From Chelydra serpentina (Eukaryota > Chordata > Testudines > Chelydridae), in assembly GCA_037349315.1 (NCBI GenBank), contig JBAIAC010000004.1, positions 34,785,001 through 34,849,000 of the forward strand: a DNA stretch of 64,000 nt, in the 5' to 3' direction. Shown here one piece after another: positions 53,903 to 64,000 of the stretch (position 1 is its first letter; each line of letters opens with the position of its first letter). The position numbers and the translations under genes are program-made. The notes beneath the pieces were generated by a model. The model searched no databases, was not told the DNA's origin, and saw only the letters and a list, made by a program, of their open reading frames with translations.

Positions 53903-56900
53903 TAAATGTGCCATTGATCTGGCCAAGTTATGAGTAAATTATAGTGAAATTAAGACGAGACCACATAATTACTTTGTATAAAACAATCTATTTCAAGTCA
54001 GCTGCTCTGTTAGAAAAAAACGGGGGAAAGAATCTTCCTTAGTTTCTAACCTTAGCAATAACCCCTCTCCTGCTTTGTGCTGACTAACTGAATGTGACAT
54101 TTACTTTAGTCTTATTACTGTAGTTTCTTGCTTTCTGGTTTCTATGGAGATGGATTTTGCAGTTGTAAAGAAAAATTGTGAATTATGAATGTCTCTGATG
54201 CTGTTAGGCATGGCGCGTCTTGCCTGCGTTTGAAAAAAGACACCATAATATTTGTGATCACAAGTGCTCTTCTAATGGCTAAAAGGGGACAGTGAAGCAA
54301 TGGTGTGCAGGATAATATATTTGAGGAGGTTGACGCTGCAGTTCATCTAGTGATGTCACTCGAGCTTGCCCTGCTCTTATATTCTGGGTTGTAAATGTCT
54401 CTTATTATCTTCTAATGCATACATCCTGTGGGTATGTCTCCATGCAGCCACACATTGGTGCCAGATCAAGTTAGTATCCGATCTACTTGATTTCACAAAC
54501 CACCCCAACTGGAACTATTACTCCCCTCCCCCAGTCTGTGCACACTTTCTCATTAAAAAGGGATGCTCTTGCCAAATGGGATACATATTTTTTTTTTTAA
54601 TAGCATATAGCTGAACTTCCATGTTTACTGCACCTCTGATTCCTTCAACGCTGGGAAGAATACCTGCTTAATGCTGCTTAATGTCTGAGAGCAGGGAAGC
54701 ATTTGTGTTTCTGTTCATCTAAGTCAGACTTCATAAGAGGTGTTCATTTTACAGTGTAGGGCAAAATGATTTAGTGGTACAGAGCTAAATACCACTAAAA
54801 TCACTGCTCCTTCTGTATACGTATTTCAGGATTCAAATTCCATGTTTTTTTCTCAGTGGTTTCCCAAGAATGAATTGCCCCAGGTACTAAGAGCACCGAG
54901 CAACATTGCTTACAGAGAATTTAAAATAGAAGCAGATTGGAGAAGGTTTTCCTGTTCAGCGTGCCTTTAAAACACATACAACATTTCTTTAGTTATCTGG
55001 GTCCTCACATCCATCTCTTTCATACTTTTAATATATGTGTATTGTATGCACAGCACATTTCACATTTTAGAACCTATGGGATGCCTGTTAAATGTATTTA
55101 TATAATTCTTTGCTACTCCAAGTTTCAGATGACTGTGTCACCTCATTTAACAAGAAAAGCTTCTATGTTGCCAAAATGGCAACAGTGCATATATACAGAA
55201 AAGATTTATGCCCCCCTGAGTGTGAATTCTGTATTAAGCAAGGTATTAGTTGTGTTTAATGCTAAAATCAACTCCAAATTAAGTAAAGGAGGAAGGAGTT
55301 TTAAAAAGTGCTTTTAAAAGTAGATAGAATTATATTAGATCCACCTAGGTCTAGTGTGTTTCACTGAGAAATAGTGCATTGCATATGACCTTTTGCAGGC
55401 ACTGCTCATTTATTATTGATTTAGAATTGATGCAATGGATTTTGAAATATTTTTTGTTTTAGTTTTTGGTTTTGGTTTAGGTTTTTTTAAGCATTTGTAC
55501 CTTAAATTTAATAATTATAACTAAAACCAGTTGTCTGTGAATCTGCCTTCACTTTAGTCCTTCCAAATGATTTTAATGACTGTTATTAAACTTTGAGCCT
55601 AAAACTATTTGAGCCCCAAACCACTGTATTAGATAGAACAATACTGGGTTTAATAATAACTCTGATTTGCATACATTTAAAACTGTTATCTATGACTGAA
55701 CTAATTCTGCATATAAGAGACCAACATTTTAGGTACAAAAAGTATATTCTCTAACTTCCTCTTCATTTACACTGTTCACAGTTGCTCCTTTAGCTCTCTT
55801 TCCATGATCTTCCCCATATGTTATGTTTAGTTTGCATTATTTTAACTGATGAAAAAATGGTTCCTTTATATTTGCTGTCACTTATGGAAAGAGTGACTCA
55901 TACCCTGATCAAAATTACAACAAAATGTATAGTGAAGACAGTCTTGCAGTTCTAAGCAATGTAGTGATTCACAGATGATAAATATGGACAATATACAGAA
56001 ATGAAAAAACAAACAAGTATAGGTATATGTAATTATACATATGTCTGCATGCATTTGATAGCCCCAACTCTGCATGCCTTATTCAGTCAAATCTCCCACT
56101 TAAATCAATATGTATTTTTATCCAAACATTAGTAATTGTATTTGTCATATTTTACAGTTCTCTATGCTGATAGGTCTAATTGTGTTTCTTGTATTTATTT
56201 TTGTCTAAAATATTTGAATACTGGGGAATATTTTTTTAAAGTGCCCCTCCCAATGAAGTACAGGCAAACTGACTGACGAATGAACATATCGCATGTCCCT
56301 TAAGCTAAATATGAGCAGAATCCTGCAAAAATCAATCGTCTGATAGCTGGAGGACACAGGCGTCCATGTGATTGAATTTGTTGGGTTGACAGAGGCTTCC
56401 AAAGCACAGATGTGTGAGATTTTCTAACCTAATTAAAGATAAAAAGTCTGCATTAAGTAATATCACGGCAATCCATGGCAATTCATATATATTTTTTATA
56501 TATATGAAATAATGCCTCTGTACTAAACCAATGTGGAAATACTGGCCTTGGCTCTTATCATTGTATAGAATTAAATTAGAGCACACATGCCTCAAAATGA
56601 TATAGTACAATAATCTTAAAGCTACTGGACTGAAATGAATATTCATGTGAGGTCAAGCGTAAAGATCTAAGACGTGACCAGTTAGCTTTATTTTCATTTC
56701 TATTTCACTGCAGAGGTTACTCATAAAACTGCAGTGTTTGGCCCATTCTATGTATTAAGGACAATAAACAGGACATATTAAAGGTTTGTGGGTTGTATGT
56801 TGGTCGAATCATGGCAAATCTTGTGAATATTTTGTTTGTCTTTCCAATAGACTAAAACATAGAGTGTATGCTTCTTCTGTACCATGATGTTTGTCCAGGA

Positions 56901-57235
56901 ATACTTTTGAAATTGAAATCTTTCTCTGTGTTCAGTTTTACGTACATTGTGATTGTATTTGTTTTGGCTTTGAACAGCCCCAGAACCATCACATTTTTTC
57001 TTATAAATCATGCATTCTTGAGAAACAGGTCATTTTAGCAGACAGATTTTATTGTAGTTCAAAGAAAATTGACCTGATTTGCATCAGCTCGGGTTTACCC
57101 CCTATGCTGGTGTCTTATTTAAATCCTATTAATTTCTTTTATATTACATGCATTATTCAGAAAATCTCTTTTACTGACCAAGGGAACTGAAATTATTACA
57201 AAACATGGATCTTACAAGATTTTGATTCATCAGAA

Positions 57236-57454
57236 CATAATCACTGATCGGTCTATCAGCCCTCACAGAGAGAGCGCCGATCACAACACGTCAGATGTGT
57301 TGTTCTAGCCAGTCCTCCAACTACCCGCTGGCCAGGCTGTCAGTAGCACCGGACACCCGATTGACATAGTGCATAGCAGCCTAGAACTCCTGAATCCACC
57401 AACCGCAGCCTCCCAAGGAGCTGGGATTACAGGCATGCGCCACCACACCGGGCC
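57236..57454 (-). pseudogene. 7SL (SRP) RNA pseudogene, Alu-like domain clear
   Basis: On the minus strand from 57454 the sequence reads GGCCCGGTGTGGTGGCGCAT, GCCTGTAATCCCAGCTCCTT, GGGAGGCTGCGGTTGGTGGA and CAGGAGTTCTAGGCTG, the Alu domain of 7SL RNA with scattered changes. It continues with GCTATGCACTATGTCAATCG and GGTGTCCGG, which matches 7SL past the point where Alu and B1 SINEs diverge. So it derives from 7SL itself, not from a primate Alu. The remaining 120 bp resemble the 7SL S domain only weakly and seem shortened. No poly-A tail or target duplication is evident. It lies antisense in GRIA4 intron 2. Confidence 0.75.
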
Positions 57455-58278
57455 AGAACAGAATAAACATAAAAAAGCTGTAATAGTTGACTAATATCAT
57501 ACATATGTTTGCACATTATATGCAGACGTTTTTGCTTGTGATTAAAGGTCCAACTTCAATTATGTTTCAAATATAAAAGCTATGCATTTATATTTGGAGC
57601 GGATAGTACATATTTATTCCTTAGCTAAATGTAAAAGGATTTCTTTCATTACATGCTGCCCTCTATATTTCACTAATGCACTTCAACAATTCTATCAGCA
57701 TAACATGACCATGTTTTAAAGCCATTTGAATGCTTTAGAAAAACAGTTGAAGTTGTATAATTGCCACAAAAAGCAATTTGCCCACCAGAAGAATCCATGT
57801 CTTGTGCTGTGGGTATGGATATTCTTCAGCTGCAAAATTAAAACCTCTTAATGAATAGCCAGTCTTGCAATGCTAGTGGAGGACAATGCTGAATCAGAAA
57901 AAGGTAATATTGAAAAAGTGTGGTCAACATTTTTCTAAAAGTAAAGTCTTTTCTGTGAGCCTCAACCTTCACATGCACTCTTCGCCAGATCAATACATTA
58001 GTGATAAGTAGCATATTTGCCAAATCGGCCACTCTTCTCCTACCACACCCCACGTTATTCTGCTCTTAACCACTTTAATCTCAGACAGACAATATCCAGC
58101 AAAGGATATAACTTTTGATTTATTAAGTATCACGTGGTAAGGAAAAAACAGGAGCTTATTTTCTGTAAGAAGATTCCATAGGTTAGACTAAATATCCTGT
58201 TTCTCTAGGAGTTTTAATTTTTGTCGGTTCTTGTTTTAGAATGTCGTGCTCCTTACTAATGCAGAATTGGTGGCCCTA

Positions 58279-58357
58279 GAATAGAGAGGGTCTGATCCTG
58301 TCTCACTGAAATGAACAGAAGCTCACCATTGACTTCAGAGTGCAGGATCGGGCCCCA
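58279..58357. repeat. Small ancient palindromic repeat
   Basis: GTCTGATCCTGTCTCACTGA and CACCATTGACTTCAGAGTGC, AGGATCGGGCCCC form two imperfect inverted halves. Confidence 0.4.
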
Positions 58358-59584
58358 TACAGAACAGACAGGCAGAGTGCATGCTCCCCTGCTCACACTG
58401 GTCTATGAATGTGCTTTACCCTGACCTTGGAGCCATTGGGGCTGGGAGGGTAGTGTAGTGTCTGTGCCCTTTCCATGACAGGCCTTTCTGCTAACACTTC
58501 CAAAAGGATTACCAATTGGATTTAACTATAATGCTGGTTTTAAATTGTGGATATCTGTCAATTTGACTTATTTTACATAAGCCACCAAAGAGCCCTTGCG
58601 TAGTATCAGCTTTCATTTGCCAAGCTGCCTAGCAATGGGATTTTCATTAAATTTGCTTATTAACTCAGTTTAAACAATTACACCTCAGTTCAGCACTAGG
58701 AGTGTAACCATCATTTAATAATCAACTTTGTTTAAAAACATAGTGGTGTTCTTTAATTAGGGATCAAGGCTGTGTGGGTCTGACTGGCAAATTACTTATT
58801 TTGCCCTCAAGAATAGTACAATATTCCCAATGGCTAAGATCTGGAGTGTACTGAAAATTAGTACAGTATAGGCAATCTTAAACTGCAGGGGTAAATACTG
58901 TGTCAGATGGACAGAAGACTAACTTTGTTGTTAAAATCCAGTTTCAGAAGGATTAGATCTATTACAAAATCCCATTCCAAAATGATTTTTTTTAGTAAAT
59001 GAACTTTGTTGTAAATTAGACCCTTATTACTTAAACTGATCTCTCGCATGATTTCTTTAACTATCACTTGTTGGTAGATTCAAAGAATATAGCTGCTATT
59101 GACTTTAAAAGGAGTTATGTACACACATGAGGAGAACAAACTCCTCCTAGAGCAAATGTCTTAGCTTAAGTCTTTGTTTGCATGCTCTCTATGAAACAAT
59201 TCTGCAGCAGGTACAAATCCACCTTCAATCATTCCACTTTTAAAATAAGGATTTAGTTTTCAAGGTTATTGTCAGGAAAATAAATTATCTGGCCTTCACT
59301 AAAACATAGTCAAATTTCCTCAGTGAGAATCCAAAAAGAAACTCTCCACTGGCATGAAATAAGGTATTCATCATAGCATTCTTCATCTTATTGGATTGAC
59401 TAAAAGTATAACCTCAGGAGCATTGTTATAGGATACAAAAATCGTTTCATCTTCCTTTTGGAAGATTAGTAGGAAAGATTCAGTTTCTCTATTTCTTATG
59501 CAGATGCCAGTGCAATGCAGTCCCTCTTGCTCAGAATGAAGCAGTTTAACAGGTAAATTAAACTGATTCACTTCAGCAATCTCA

Positions 59585-59828
59585 GGGCACATCTACATTA
59601 TGGGTGCTACAGCTTCCTGCATCGACAGAAGGGGTTTGTCCATCAATGTAGGTAAATCCACATAACCAGGAAGCAGTAGCTATGTGGACAGAAGAACTCT
59701 TTCGTTGACCTAGCTGCATCTGCATCGGGTATTAGGTCGGCTTAACTATGGTGCCCAGTGGTGTTATTTTTTCATGCCCCTGAGTGATGTAGCTATGTCA
59801 ATCTAAATTTTAGGTGTAGACCAATCAA
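59585..59828. repeat. Harbinger-like MITE of another subfamily
   Basis: Left end GGGCACATCTACATTATG and right end ATTTTAGGTGTAGACCA are imperfect inverted ends with the CTACA core seen in the MITEs at 2984 and 22450. The interior has TTCGTTGACCTAGCTGCATC, TTAGGTCGGCTTAACTATGG and CATGCCCCTGAGTGATGTAG, recalling a common turtle MITE. No clear target duplication. Confidence 0.55.
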
Positions 59829-60600
59829 AAGAGCTCATGTACTTCATTTTTAGGTCATGATTGTTTTGAGATTGACCCTGAAAGGGGGAAGCAGTCTGCT
59901 TCAATTTCTGAACAATTTGGGGTCATTTGGGGTGAATTGTGCCGCTCCCGATTTGAAGCCGGTGAATTTGTCTGGATTTCCAGAATTTACTTCTACTTGA
60001 TAATATGGAAGCCTCAAATTGCACACAGGGAGAATGTGTGCTGAAAGAGCTTAAGCATTTAACTACAGCGTATTTAGCAAATTGCTGCATCACCTTTGTA
60101 ATCAATGTAAGACTTTTTAACTATTTTTGCACCAATGGATGAAATGGAGCAGCTTTAGTGTATAGTAGGTTTGGAGTGTACTCTTTAATAGTTGTTTACA
60201 CTATTCTTTTAGCAATAGCAGCATCATTTACATTCACCTGTTATTTTTATTATTTAAAGAGGTTGGACTAAATATTCCTCTTGTTTGGGTCTTGTTCCTG
60301 TGTGATGTTAATGGGAGTTTTATCATTGATTTTAAGTGATGGCATATCAGGCCTTTACACCAGAACAAACCTGATGAAGTCAAAGAGATTGCACTAGTCA
60401 CTAGTGTAACTAAGGAGAAAATTTTAGCTGTGCTGTAGATTTCCAGTCTTGTGTGTGTTGTTGGCTTGGGGCTGTAATTTTGGACTAGTACTGCACAATA
60501 TCATGCTCTCTGTTAGCATGTGTAGTATCTTTTACTTCTTATACAGGCAAAACTGTACATCAGTTATCTGTATTAATGTGTGAAGATAGCAGGATATATT
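59829..60600. other. Intron 2 sequence, nothing seen
   Basis: AT-rich intronic DNA with no recognised repeat or exon. Confidence 0.4.
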
Positions 60601-60605
60601 CTTAT

Positions 60606-60700
60606 TTCATTTACACCCACTGTAAATCAAGGGTAATTCTACTGAACTCTATGGAATTACTCTTGATATATGCCAGTGTAATTGAGACCAGTATCTGGTC
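60606..60700. repeat. Small ancient palindromic repeat
   Basis: TTTACACCCACTGTAAATCA, GGGTAATTCTACTGAACTCT, ATGGAATTACTCTTGATATA, TGCCAGTGTAATTGAGACC: inverted halves around an ACTGAACTCTATGG centre. Confidence 0.5.
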
Positions 60701-60987
60701 CTGAAGGTGCAATGTTTGGTTAATTTTAGGGTGTGTTTTTTTAGCAGTTCCCCTAGCCATATCTCTGTTTTGCCAGAAATGTTTGTGTCTTTATATAGTC
60801 TTACATTTTAAAATCATAAGATCTTTCCAGTGGCCTTTAAAGATGGATAATTATTGGTATGATGAATAAACAAGTATTCTATGGTCTGGATTCTCTAAAA
60901 TGTTGAGTGCCAACAGCTTCCATTGTTAGCCACCTTAGTAAGATGCCAGATTTCAAAGAGAACATATCTTCTGTTTAATCATCTAAA

Positions 60988-61072
60988 TAGAGACCACATT
61001 TTCCAAAGTGCTTAGTACTCAGCAGCTCCTATAGTTCTCAGTGAGAGCTGCTAGGTGCTGAATACTTTGGAA
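60988..61072. repeat. Small ancient palindromic repeat
   Basis: CATTTTCCAAAGTGCTTAGT, CAGCAGCTCCTATAGTTCTC and AGTGAGAGCTGCTAGGTGCT, ACTTTGGAAAATCTGGTCC: an imperfect inverted repeat of about 85 bp. Confidence 0.5.
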
Positions 61073-62139
61073 AATCTGGTCCTTATGAAAAGTCTTTGAC
61101 TCTCTATAGGTCAACTACAGCATCGTAATAGTGTCACTTCCCTGCATGAACTTTGTTTCTTTCATATTCTCCCTGAATGGGGAGGCTCCAGGGGAAGAAG
61201 TTCAGTCTGTGTGACTTGCTCACATAACTGCTGTTTTTTTTAAAAAAAAATAGAAGACAGGGGATCTAAGGTGGCAAATAAGTGTCATCTTTATCTTGGC
61301 TATACAGCATAGAGACCCAACCTTTCTCCCCTCTTACTAGTTTCTCTTAGAAGTGCTGATTGTGGATAAGTTTTATGTTGACCTCACCAGGGACTATATC
61401 ACGGCATATTTGTGAGCTGCTACTATTGCTGTTTCTTGGCTAGCTACACTAATATTAACAAATTCCAATACAAAATATTGCCCCTCTTCCTATAGTGTTT
61501 ATCCTGGCAAAACTCCCCTTGACTGAAATTGGAGTTTTACCTAAGTAAAGATTGCAGAATTGAATCTTCTTCTTATCTTAAGCAATAATATAAATCAGAT
61601 TTTGCACAATGTAAACAGGTTCTCTCTGTTTTGATTAAGTGTTTAATTGTCTACTTTTAAATGTGTAATATAGATCATTGTTTTCTTGTGTTCCATAGTC
61701 TATTTCACCCCTGTATTCATATGCAATCATTGCTCCTGAAAAACGCAGTCTTGTGCAGTACCTTTCTGTATTCTAAAGTCATGGACATCGTGAGCGTGAC
61801 TGCAGATATTTTCTATAAATACAAATAGAGCACAACAGAAATAAAAAGCACTTGAAAAAGAAAACCCACACAAGCTCATTTATTGGATGCTTTGGTGGAA
61901 AGGGGATTTGAACACATTGTGAAGACTGACATTAAATATATCAGCTTTTAGCTATTCAGAACCAGTGCAGACCTTCTCTGGGATAGATTCAGTGCCTGCT
62001 CAGTTTGCAGTCTTCCCACTGATATCAATGTTTGCACAGTAATCTTTTATGTTTGAACTTAGTTGTAAGCTCAGTTTATGATTAGCCAATGAATGGCTGT
62101 AGAATAGGTGTTTTAGGGAGGCAGGGAAGTAGCTTGGTT

Positions 62140-62270
62140 AAGTTGTTGAAGAGAATTTTGACCTTGGGCAAGACAATTAATATGCCTTTGACTCAGTTTC
62201 CACATTTTTTTACATGGGGATAATAATACCTACTTTTGAGGTTTTGGGATAAGAGGCAAGGTGTGTATGT
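62140..62270 (+). repeat. MIR SINE fragment
   Basis: GACCTTGGGCAAGACAATTA, CTTTGACTCAGTTTCC, ACATGGGGATAATAATACCT and TTTGAGGTTTTGGGATAAGA follow the central and 3' body of MIR in forward orientation. Confidence 0.75.
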
Positions 62271-63500
62271 TTGTATTATTATTATTATTTATTTGTTATC
62301 ATATGAGGTACTTACATTTTGACAAATTTCTTCAGTAGCTTAATACCTTATGCTCCATTTTCCCTTGTCAACCTTTCACTAATATAGAATGACCAACGCA
62401 TCACACCTCAGAGTGGGATCTGTTTCCTCAGTGGGTGAAATGTTTCATGTAATACATATCCTGGGGAAAAGGCTGTCCTAAATCAAAGGAGCTATAAAAT
62501 GTAAATTATTATTTGTCCCCAACAGTTTATTATTCATCTTTAACACTCTTAATCGACAGTGCCGGCATTCATCATACTGCTAGTTAATGTGATGTATGAT
62601 TCAGGACTATGCTGAATTCCTGTCTGGGGAACAATATAGGGTATAAGCAAAAATGTCAGTTATTTAAACACAGATACAATCATGTAAAAAGCATACATAA
62701 ATATCCATAGCATACAAAAACTATATTCAAAATGTACATTGGTCTACTCAGCCCTCCCCTAAGAAGCTGGTGGGAGATTAGGAGCCAGAGCTTGCAGATC
62801 TTCAGATACGTCCTTAGTTTTTATGAATGAATCAATGGATTTTCACCTTAAGCCTCTGCCATTAGTGATTTCCCCAGGCCCCTTTGGACTGGAATGTTTA
62901 GAAATTTTTTGCTAGCAGTGGACTCAAGTCTTGATCACCACAACTCATTTAAACTCCAAAGTCAACATTTAAGGGTAGAATTTAGGAGCACAATTCCTAA
63001 TGAAATTCAAGGGACTTGTTCTCTTGACTAACTCAGGTGTTTTTCAAAATCATGTTTTTCCACAAGTGCCTAAAGAGAAGTCAGGCCCAGCATGGCTGCT
63101 GTCCATTTCAGATTGGTGGTGCACCTGATTAAAGATGAGTCTGCCTAGGTCAGGTCCATGCAACAGTGTAGAAATCTGTTGCAGCCCCAGTTGAGAGCGG
63201 CTTAGATAATGATTTCTTCAGTTATTTTGGTTGCTGTCAGTATCCTTGCTGTTCTCTGTCCTGGAAAATTAAAGCAACAAGGTACGAATTACCCTTTTTA
63301 AAAGAAATATATTCATATGTAAATGTCTATGGTGTGAGCTCTTCTAGAAATAGGATGTCTGGTGGAGGCAGAGCTGGTTCAAAGCCAGTATGGGATATGC
63401 ACCAATAGCTTCTGGCCATGTTCTGCTATTAGCAACACTTCAAACAAAGAAGGGCACTAAAATAAATGATGGGGGGAGATAGCCATCCACCCCCAAATTA
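62271..63500. other. Intron 2 sequence, nothing seen
   Basis: AT-rich intronic DNA starting with a short (ATT) run at about 62274-62291. No exon, RNA gene or clear repeat. Confidence 0.4.
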
Positions 63501-63507
63501 TGCTCTT

Positions 63508-63720
63508 CATAGACTCCTAGATTTTAACATGAAAATGGACCATTATGATCATCTTGTCCGACTTCTGTATAAGAGAATGCAAAGAACCTCACCCAGTAAT
63601 TTCTGCATCAAGCCCATAACTTGTGTTTGAGCTGTAGCACATATTTTAGAAATAATTCTGAGTTTGATTTAAAGACTTCAGATAATGGAGAATCCGTCAT
63701 ATCCCTGGGAAAGTTGTCAT
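63508..63720 (-). repeat. CR1-type 3' end, reverse orientation
   Basis: CATAGACTCCTAGATTTTAA, GACCATTATGATCATCTTGT, CCTCACCCAGTAATTTCTGC, ATCAAGCCCATAACTTGTGT and GATTTAAAGACTTCAGATAA are the inverse of a CR1 3' UTR, the same subfamily as 36022-36190 but longer. Confidence 0.65.
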
Positions 63721-64000
63721 GTCGTCATCCACATGTCATTTTGACACATCACTCACCATCTCTCCCTTTGCACTGGACATAATGGACATGCACATTAGGA
63801 AATCAACTAAAATGTCATTCTGCCTACCAGGTTTGTTATGGGTCTTATATTTAGAGAATTGTAGGTATCAGCACAACCTTAATCCAGCTGTTGTGGTCCA
63901 TATATTCTGGACCCTAAAAGATCTATAGGTGGTTGGTTGTCTGTGTGAATTCGCTGCCCAGAGTCAATATTGGAGGCTAAGGCTTATTTAGTAGCAAGAC

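Noticed and set aside
57370..57454. Primate Alu or human contamination
   Set aside because: The similarity continues into 7SL sequence absent from Alu, and the flanks are ordinary host intron.

Overview
This is a vertebrate nuclear window, most likely from a cryptodiran turtle. The evidence is AT-rich gene-poor DNA, several CR1 LINE subfamilies of reptile type, CR1-type tails made of ATTCTATGA or GTCTATGA units, a tRNA-derived SINE with a CR1-like tail at 15574-15765, and Harbinger and hAT MITEs of the kind that fill turtle and crocodilian genomes. Nothing bacterial or plasmid-like is present. Family names are from memory of such repeats; no database search was possible.

The only host gene I can support is the 5' end of GRIA4 (AMPA glutamate receptor subunit GluA4), on the + strand. 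It has a GA/CT-rich 5' leader (about 51600-52583), coding exon 1 (52584-52671), a 1067-bp intron, coding exon 2 (53739-53897), and an intron 2 that runs past the window end. The 51 kb upstream look like a gene desert built from layered transposons.

Layout: 1-5100 holds a solo LTR with a perfect 5-bp target-site duplication (TSD), a 28S rRNA retrocopy with a perfect 15-bp TSD, a MIR-like SINE, a Harbinger MITE and a foldback hAT MITE. 5763-11700 is a four-layer nest: an ancient repeat, split by an old CR1, split in turn by a younger CR1 (ORF2 949 aa, open but with a catalytic Asp-to-Asn change) and by a solo LTR. 12936-17900 has a hAT MITE and a tRNA SINE. About 17915-26600 is a decayed Tx1/L1-like LINE, split by a hAT element and by an LTR retrotransposon that itself carries a second copy of the Harbinger MITE. 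26600-40200 is mostly quiet DNA with old CR1 pieces and one solo LTR. 40212-41371 is a solo LTR split by a foldback hAT. 43498-51592 is another nest: an old CR1 split by a full-length CR1 (43830-48704, both ORFs open and catalytic residues present) and by a solo LTR. After GRIA4 exon 2, intron 2 contains a 7SL RNA pseudogene, a MITE, a MIR and old CR1 tails.

The young CR1 at 43830-48704 encodes the parts expected of an autonomous element: an ORF1 protein with a Cys cluster, coiled coil and SGNH esterase-like domain, and an ORF2 protein with APE endonuclease and reverse transcriptase. It is the best candidate here for a recently active element. I did not find a new gene system. The most unusual items are the 28S rRNA retrocopy, the chimeric duplicated-RT CR1, the open but probably dead CR1 ORF2, and paired complementary CT/GA tracts in the GRIA4 leader.
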